From CAZWCX01 sp964632945 (GTDB lineage: Bacteria; Planctomycetota; MHYJ01; WSZJ01; CAZWCX01), in contig CAZWCX010000004.1 in NCBI GenBank assembly GCA_964632945.1, positions 62,001 to 126,000 of the forward strand: a stretch of 64,000 nt of DNA, given 5' to 3'. The translations under genes were made by a program, and so were the position numbers. Positions 59,246 through 64,000 of the stretch are shown here, one piece after another (position 1 is the stretch's first letter; every line of letters starts with the position of its first letter). Below the pieces are notes generated by a model, which saw only the letters and a program-made list of their open reading frames with translations, had not been told where the DNA came from and did not search any database.

Positions 59246-61597
59246 ATGGGTATCTGGAGCGTTCGTGCGTCCGCGCACGGCTCGCGCACCGCGGCGGCGG
59301 TGGCACTTCTTCTGGCCGTCCTGATCGCGCTCACGGCGGGTATCAGCCCGGCGGCGGCCCAGGACGAGGGCCAGGTCAAGCAGCTCTTCCGGGAAGGCAT
59401 CACCGCCTTCGACGCGGGGGACTACGCCAAGGCGTACGAGGCGTTCGAGTCCGCCCTGCGGATGAACCCCAGCAACGACCTCATCCTTTATCTGCGCGAT
59501 GAGGCCGGCGACGGACGCCTGCATCAGATGATGCTTCAGGGCGGCGACCTCGCGCAGACCGCGATGCGGATCATGGAACTCGCCAAGGGCGTGTTCGATC
59601 GCGTGCGCCGCAGCCCCGAGGAGATCCAGGCCTTCGTCAAGAAGCTGGAAAGCCAGGGCTTCGATGAGCGCTGGGAAGGCATCCTGTCGCTCGTGCAGGT
59701 GGGCCAGCTGGCCTGCCCGCCGCTGATCGACCTCCTTCGCGATCAGACCAGCGACGACCTCCGCACCAACGTCATCGTCACCCTCACCCGCCTTCACGAC
59801 GACGCCGTCCTCCCGCTGGTCGAGGCCCTCGACAGCGGCAGCGCCTTCCAGCGCCAGAACGCGGCGATCGTCTTGGGCAACATCAAGGACTGGCGCGCCG
59901 CGGCGGCCCTGAAGAAGGTCGTCGAGAACGGCGGCGAGACCCCCGAGGTCAAGCAGTACGCGTCGGAAGCCCTCTGGAAGATCACCGGGACCGGTGAAGA
60001 GAGCTGGCCGTCCGCCAAGGAGCTTTACTTCCAGCTGGCCGAGAAGTTCTACCTCAATCACCCCCAGGTCATGCGGAAGTACTACCAGGACTACATCGTC
60101 TGGAAGTGGGACACCAAGGAAGACAAGCTCACCTGGAAGGAAGTCCCCGCGTTCCAGTTGAACGAGCGCCTCGCCGTCGAAGCCTGCTTCGACGCCATCG
60201 CGCTGGACGCCAACTACGAGCCAGCGTGGCCGCTCCTGGCGTGCGCGTACTTCGCGATGCACGACGAAGGCGCCATCGCCCGCAAGACCCTGGAAAACAA
60301 CGTCAAGGCCGGCTCCGCTTCCCAGGAAGCGCTGGACAAGCTGAACGCCGACCTGGCCAACCTGGAACGCGCGGGCCTGTTCGGTCCGCTCGCCGGAAAG
60401 AAAAACCTCTACAAGGCCCTCGAGCGCAGCCTGAATGACGATCGCCCGACGGTGGCCGTGGCCGTCATCCGCGCCCTCCGCACCAGCGGCCAGGGCGAGG
60501 AACTGCCCCACCCCATCGCGGGCGACACCGGCGCGGTCGGTCCCGACATCGCCGACACCGACCCCTCGCACTTCGGGTACCCCCTGGTCCGCGCCCTCAT
60601 CAGCGACGACAAGCGCGTCCGCTACGCCGCGGCTGAGTGCCTCGTGACCATGAACCCGAAGACCCCGTTCCTCGGCGCCAACCGCGTCGTCCCGGTCCTC
60701 GGCGAGGCCCTCCAGGAGATGCGCGTCCGCACCGTGCTCGTCATCGACACCGACGCGGAAGTCCGCAATCGCCTCCGCGACGAGATCACCAAGCTCGGGT
60801 ACTACCCGATCCTGGCCGCCTCCGCTCAGGAAGGCCTCCACAAGGCCAAGGCCTTCCCGGCCGAGGACGTCGTCCTCGTCGACTTCAAGACCGCCGGCAA
60901 GGTCGTCTTCACCGCCACCGCGGTCAACCTCAAGGTCTCCGAAACCGTCTTCGATTCGCTCAAGCAGGATCAGCGCACGGCCGGCATCCCGGTCATGATC
61001 CTCGCCAACGCGGAAGAGATGGAAAGCGCCCGAAACATCTACAAGGAAGAGGCCAAGGGGTACCTCGCGAAGTCTGCGGCCTACCTGACCTCCCCCGAGG
61101 ATCAGCAGGCCCTGAAGACCGCTCTCGAGGACCTGTTCAGCTCGCCGGAGCACCAGGCGGATGCCAAGGCTGCCGCGGAAAACCTGGTCATCGCGGCCGC
61201 CGACGCACTCGCGAAGCTCGACCCGAACAACCCGGTCTTCGATCGCGTCGAAGCCGTCGAGGCCCTGGTCAGCAACACCGTCAATCGGCCCGACAATATC
61301 AAGATCGCGGCTCTCCGCGCCCTCGCGGCGATCGGGGATCCGGCCGCGATCGAGCCGCTCGCCAAGGTGTACGAGACGGGCGACAATGCCAAGGACGTCC
61401 GCGTGGCCGCCGGTCACGCCCTCGCCGCGATCTTCAAGACCTCCCACGCGGTGGTGGCGGACCCCGTCTACCAGACGCTCAAGGCCGGCCTCGTCGGTGA
61501 CGACATCGACCTCTCGGCCGCTGCGGCCTCCGCGCTCGGCAACGCGGCTCTGTCGCCGGAGCAGGCCCGCGATCTCATGGAGTCGCGCCGCTACTAA
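59246..61597 (+). CDS. Secreted HEAT-repeat protein with an embedded pseudo-receiver domain
   Basis: 783 residues. GAAGGAGG (59231-59238) precedes the ATG. Signal peptide to about residue 39 (LIALTAGISPAAAQ). A TPR-like pair (45-75), HEAT repeats (about 140-250: LRTNVIVTLTRLHDDAVLPL, FQRQNAAIVLGNIKDWRAAA), a helical middle, and a second HEAT array (about 660-780: KIAALRALAAIGDPAAIEPL). Between them, residues 495-615 follow the response-regulator receiver plan: TVLVIDTDAEVRNRLRDEI (Asp501, Asp503), VVLVDFK (Asp546), PVMILAN (Ala587 where Thr/Ser is usual) and GYLAKS (Lys609). A receiver domain outside the cytoplasm cannot be phosphorylated in the usual way, so it is probably structural. Confidence 0.85.
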   Translation: MGIWSVRASAHGSRTAAAVALLLAVLIALTAGISPAAAQDEGQVKQLFREGITAFDAGDYAKAYEAFESALRMNPSNDLILYLRDEAGDGRLHQMMLQGGDLAQTAMRIMELAKGVFDRVRRSPEEIQAFVKKLESQGFDERWEGILSLVQVGQLACPPLIDLLRDQTSDDLRTNVIVTLTRLHDDAVLPLVEALDSGSAFQRQNAAIVLGNIKDWRAAAALKKVVENGGETPEVKQYASEALWKITGTGEESWPSAKELYFQLAEKFYLNHPQVMRKYYQDYIVWKWDTKEDKLTWKEVPAFQLNERLAVEACFDAIALDANYEPAWPLLACAYFAMHDEGAIARKTLENNVKAGSASQEALDKLNADLANLERAGLFGPLAGKKNLYKALERSLNDDRPTVAVAVIRALRTSGQGEELPHPIAGDTGAVGPDIADTDPSHFGYPLVRALISDDKRVRYAAAECLVTMNPKTPFLGANRVVPVLGEALQEMRVRTVLVIDTDAEVRNRLRDEITKLGYYPILAASAQEGLHKAKAFPAEDVVLVDFKTAGKVVFTATAVNLKVSETVFDSLKQDQRTAGIPVMILANAEEMESARNIYKEEAKGYLAKSAAYLTSPEDQQALKTALEDLFSSPEHQADAKAAAENLVIAAADALAKLDPNNPVFDRVEAVEALVSNTVNRPDNIKIAALRALAAIGDPAAIEPLAKVYETGDNAKDVRVAAGHALAAIFKTSHAVVADPVYQTLKAGLVGDDIDLSAAAASALGNAALSPEQARDLMESRRY

Positions 61598-61624
61598 ACC
61601 CACGGGCTCGAATCAACCTGTGAC

Positions 61625-61660
61625 AAAGGGGCGTCCCCGCAAGGGACGCCCCTTTTCGTC
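61625..61660 (+). terminator. Intrinsic terminator of the HEAT gene
   Basis: Perfect 13-base stem AAAGGGGCGTCCC (61625-61637) / GGGACGCCCCTTT (61643-61655), five-base loop, followed by TCGTC. It starts 28 bases after the stop. Confidence 0.92.
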
Positions 61661-61736
61661 TAATCTTGATTCCGTGCCCTCGCCCGCGTATGCTCTCCTG
61701 CGGCACCCATCCGCCTCCCCCCCGCGGAGCCCGCCC

Positions 61737-62699
61737 ATGGCCAACGATCAGAAGACCGAGAAGCCCGCTTCCGCCGAGCTTGAAGAGATCGACCGCGAGA
61801 TCCGCGACGATCTCCAGAACGCCCGCAATATGGCCAACTCGATCTACCTGGAGACGCTGGCCGAGATCAAGGAGCTCGAGAACGACCTGCTCGAGAACGT
61901 TCTCCCCCTCCTCGAAAAGGGAGGCGTCAACGCCGATCAGGTGCGGCAGAACCTGAAAAACCTGTTCAACTTCGCTCTCGGCCGCAACGTCGCTTTCGAC
62001 TCCCTGATGAAGACCATCGGGAAGCAATTCCATCGCGAGATCGCGGTTTCCATCGAGCGCAACTTCCCCAACGACCTGGAAAAGTTCTATGAATTCCTGA
62101 TCCTGCACTGGGGCGAGGCGGGCGAGTACACCAAGGCCGTCACCTACTGCGTTCGTGCCGCCGAATCGGCCCGCAAATCCGGCAACGAGGACAAGGCCAC
62201 TTCCCTCTGCAACCGCGGCCTGAAGTTCCTGGAAACCGCCCTCGAATCCCCTCGCGCCAAAGAAGACCCGCGGGAGCTCGCCACCGTCCATTACCAGACG
62301 GGCCTCATCCACCAGGCCAAGAACGATCAGCGCGCCGCCATCGAGAGCTTCGAACGGGCGCGCGGACAATTCTCGACCGTCGGCGATCAGAGTTCGCTGG
62401 CCACCTGCCTGTCCAGCCTCGGCATGGCGTACCGGGCCCTCGGCAACCTCGAGGCCGCCCTCAAGTCGCATCGCGGCTCGCTCGAGATCCGCACCAAGCT
62501 CGGGGAAATGAAAAAGGCGGTGATCACCCTCAACAACATCGGCATCGTTTACTGTGCCCGGGGGCAGTTTACCGAGGCGCTCGCCGAATTCCGCGAAGCC
62601 GGGACCCTGGCCCGGGAGATCCACGACGAAGAGGGCACGAAAATCACGCAAGCCAATCTGTCCCGTGCCCAGAAGCTGCAATCCAAGCAGCGCAAGTAG
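61737..62699 (+). CDS. Cytoplasmic TPR protein
   Basis: 320 residues from the ATG at 61737; CGGAG lies about 10 bases upstream. No signal peptide. The first 115 residues form an acidic helical domain (ELEEIDREIRDDLQNARNMA) with no known family. From about residue 130 there are TPR units: EAGEYTKAVTYCVRAAESAR, ATVHYQTGLIHQAKNDQRAA, SSLGMAYRALGNLEAALKSH and NNIGIVYCARGQFTEALAEF. The last ones resemble the TPR_12 type seen in signalling and transport adaptors. Monocistronic by context; a strong terminator precedes it and a convergent gene follows. Confidence 0.82.
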   Translation: MANDQKTEKPASAELEEIDREIRDDLQNARNMANSIYLETLAEIKELENDLLENVLPLLEKGGVNADQVRQNLKNLFNFALGRNVAFDSLMKTIGKQFHREIAVSIERNFPNDLEKFYEFLILHWGEAGEYTKAVTYCVRAAESARKSGNEDKATSLCNRGLKFLETALESPRAKEDPRELATVHYQTGLIHQAKNDQRAAIESFERARGQFSTVGDQSSLATCLSSLGMAYRALGNLEAALKSHRGSLEIRTKLGEMKKAVITLNNIGIVYCARGQFTEALAEFREAGTLAREIHDEEGTKITQANLSRAQKLQSKQRK

Positions 62700-62777
62700 A
62701 CCCGGACGGAGCGCCCGTCCTCCGTCTCTCCCGTCCCCGCCCCCTGTCTCTCCGCTCGCCGGCGCCCCTGAGGCCAC

Positions 62778-64000
62778 TCAATCCGCCGCGCCCGGGTCTC
62801 CCGACTTGGCCAGCCGAGTCCGAAGCGAGTCGCGCATCTCCACCAGCCTCGGGTTGCCCGGCGATCGCTCCAGCGCCGCCTCGAAGTCGCGCATCGCTTC
62901 TTCCAGCCGTCCCATCCGCTCCAGCAGCAATCCCCGGTTGGCGAGGGCTTTCCAGTAGCCCGGATTCAGCCGCAGCGCCTCGCCCCAGTCTGCCAGCGCC
63001 TTCTCCCACCGCGAAGCCGGATCCCCGCCCCGAGCCTCTTCGATCTCTCCCCATTGGAACTGGACGCCCGCCCGATTGTTGAACGCGACCGGATCCCCCG
63101 AGTTCGCGCGGATCGCCTCGTCGAAACAGGCCACCGCCTTGGCATAGACTTCCCGGGCCTCTTTTCCCGCCTCCGCCAATCGGGACGCCCTGCCCCACCA
63201 GAGGAGACCCAGCGTCAGGGCGGTGTCGGACGCCGTCGGCAGGAGCCGTGCGGCCGTTTCCAGGTCGGCCACCGCCCGGTTCTCCAACTCCTCCGGGTCG
63301 CCGCCCCGCTTCGCTTCGAGACTCGCCATCCGCCAGCAGGCCAGCGCCCGCCCGCGCATGGCCGCCGCCAGGTCCGGTCGATGCGCGAGGGCCTGACCGA
63401 AGTTCATGACCGCCTGTTCGTACGACGGCAAGCCATCCCCGCCCCGGTCCTCTTCGGCCATCCCCAGCTTGCGATACGCGTTGCCCCGGTTCATCCACGC
63501 TTCCGCATAGGCCGGGTTCCGCTCGATCCCCCGCGTGAAGGCCTCAATCGCCTTCCGGAACGCGTCGCGCCCGTCTTCTCCGCGCGAGGCCAGCGCGTCC
63601 CCCCACCCCCCGAGGGCGCTGCCGAGGTTGTTCTGGATCTCCGGCAGGTCGGGATCGAGTCGAATCGCCTCCTCCAGGTCCGCGACCGCCCGGGCAAATG
63701 GATCGCGCGCCGCCCGACCCCGGGAGATCGCGAACTCGCCCGCCGCGCCGTGAACGAGCCCACGATTGTTGAGGACGAAGGCATCGCCGGGCACCCGTCC
63801 CAGGGCGTCGTCAAACGACCCGATCGCCTTCTTGTAGGCCTCCGTTGGGTCTTCTCCCCGTGCCCGCAGGGCATCCCCCAGTCGCCACCACGCAATCCCC
63901 CGCTGGACGAGCGCCTCCGCATAGTCCGGTTTCAGACCCAGCGCGGTCTCGTGCGCCGCGCAGGCCGCCCGGTAGTCTTCGCGGGGATCTCCCCCCGCCC
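62778..64000 (-). CDS. TPR-repeat protein (5' end beyond window)
   Basis: The frame is open to the right edge of the window, so only the C-terminal 407 codons are seen. The sequence is one long array of Sel1/TPR-like units with the recurring phrases NNRG, NNLGSALGGWGDAL and RGGDPxxx between helices, for example AYAEAWMNRGNAYRKLGMAE and PGYWKALANRGLLLERMGRL. The insertion RGGD/RGED between helices A and B recurs in most repeats, a planctomycete-type variant. No catalytic motif. Function: protein scaffold, not further assignable. Confidence 0.8.
   Translation of the reverse strand, partial: AGGDPREDYRAACAAHETALGLKPDYAEALVQRGIAWWRLGDALRARGEDPTEAYKKAIGSFDDALGRVPGDAFVLNNRGLVHGAAGEFAISRGRAARDPFARAVADLEEAIRLDPDLPEIQNNLGSALGGWGDALASRGEDGRDAFRKAIEAFTRGIERNPAYAEAWMNRGNAYRKLGMAEEDRGGDGLPSYEQAVMNFGQALAHRPDLAAAMRGRALACWRMASLEAKRGGDPEELENRAVADLETAARLLPTASDTALTLGLLWWGRASRLAEAGKEAREVYAKAVACFDEAIRANSGDPVAFNNRAGVQFQWGEIEEARGGDPASRWEKALADWGEALRLNPGYWKALANRGLLLERMGRLEEAMRDFEAALERSPGNPRLVEMRDSLRTRLAKSGDPGAAD

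Noticed and set aside
1..64000. CRISPR arrays, insertion sequences, tRNA or rRNA genes
   Set aside because: Read for regularly spaced repeats, transposase motifs, and conserved tRNA/rRNA segments; none found.

Overview
The window is a high-GC, gene-dense bacterial chromosome segment with about 47 genes and no rRNA, tRNA, CRISPR array or insertion sequence that I can see. The gene content points to the PVC superphylum, most likely Planctomycetota or a close relative. The reasons are many secreted TPR/HEAT/LRR proteins, a Ser/Thr kinase fused to a formylglycine-generating-enzyme (FGE/SUMF1) domain, an ECF sigma factor with a zinc-finger anti-sigma factor, dockerin and cohesin-like domains, and a pilus-like operon resembling the Akkermansia Amuc_1098-1102 locus. 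A run of 10 N (45527-45536) shows that this is a draft scaffold. The taxonomic call is an inference.

Layout. 1-11.3 kb: a TPR protein cut by the edge, two tandem Flp-pilin-like proteins with large Gly-rich ectodomains, a run of secreted or membrane proteins of unknown function, a DHH phosphoesterase and a family 4 uracil-DNA glycosylase. 11.4-18.7 kb: a near-consensus promoter driving a PilM-PilN fusion, a PilO/Amuc_1100-like protein, a membrane-anchored Fn3-like protein and a lipoprotein secretin, closed by an intrinsic terminator. 18.8-24.8 kb: two periplasmic TPR proteins, an ExbB/TolQ channel and two ExbD/TolR proteins, closed by a terminator. 25.2-31.2 kb: a promoter carrying ACACTAGC direct repeats, two more paralogous secretins and a terminator. 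31.2-37.2 kb: a HAD phosphatase; a minus-strand group (DegT-type aminotransferase, secreted CxxCxGxG protein, CrcB, DUF190); and a class III aminotransferase. 37.3-46.8 kb: a minus-strand pair with a degenerate vWA-like protein, a TPR protein plus a His-rich small lipoprotein on the plus strand, then an M2/M3-type metallopeptidase and an FGE-domain protein interrupted by the assembly gap. 47-53.7 kb: kinase-FGE fusion, peptidoglycan amidase, PC4-like protein and an NMT1/SsuABC-type ABC transporter. 53.8-57.4 kb (minus strand): an LRR protein and a three-gene ECF sigma / dockerin-bearing anti-sigma / cohesin-like lipoprotein cassette. 57.6-64 kb: diaminopimelate decarboxylase, a secreted HEAT protein with an embedded pseudo-receiver domain, and two TPR proteins, the last cut by the window end.

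How the genes work together. Most of the window encodes envelope machinery. Three secretins, one PilM/N/O-like inner-membrane platform and one Tol/Exb energy module with TPR partners would together form trans-envelope complexes. No secretion or pilus ATPase and no classical major pilin lies in the window; the two Flp-like proteins at the left end are candidate pilin-type substrates. The sigma/anti-sigma/cohesin cassette looks like an envelope-sensing circuit that could use cohesin-dockerin binding as the signal, and it is the strongest candidate for an undescribed system here. The expression architecture is unusually legible: several promoters have a CTTGACA -35 box, four of them with 16-bp spacers, and several operons end in perfect GC-rich hairpins.
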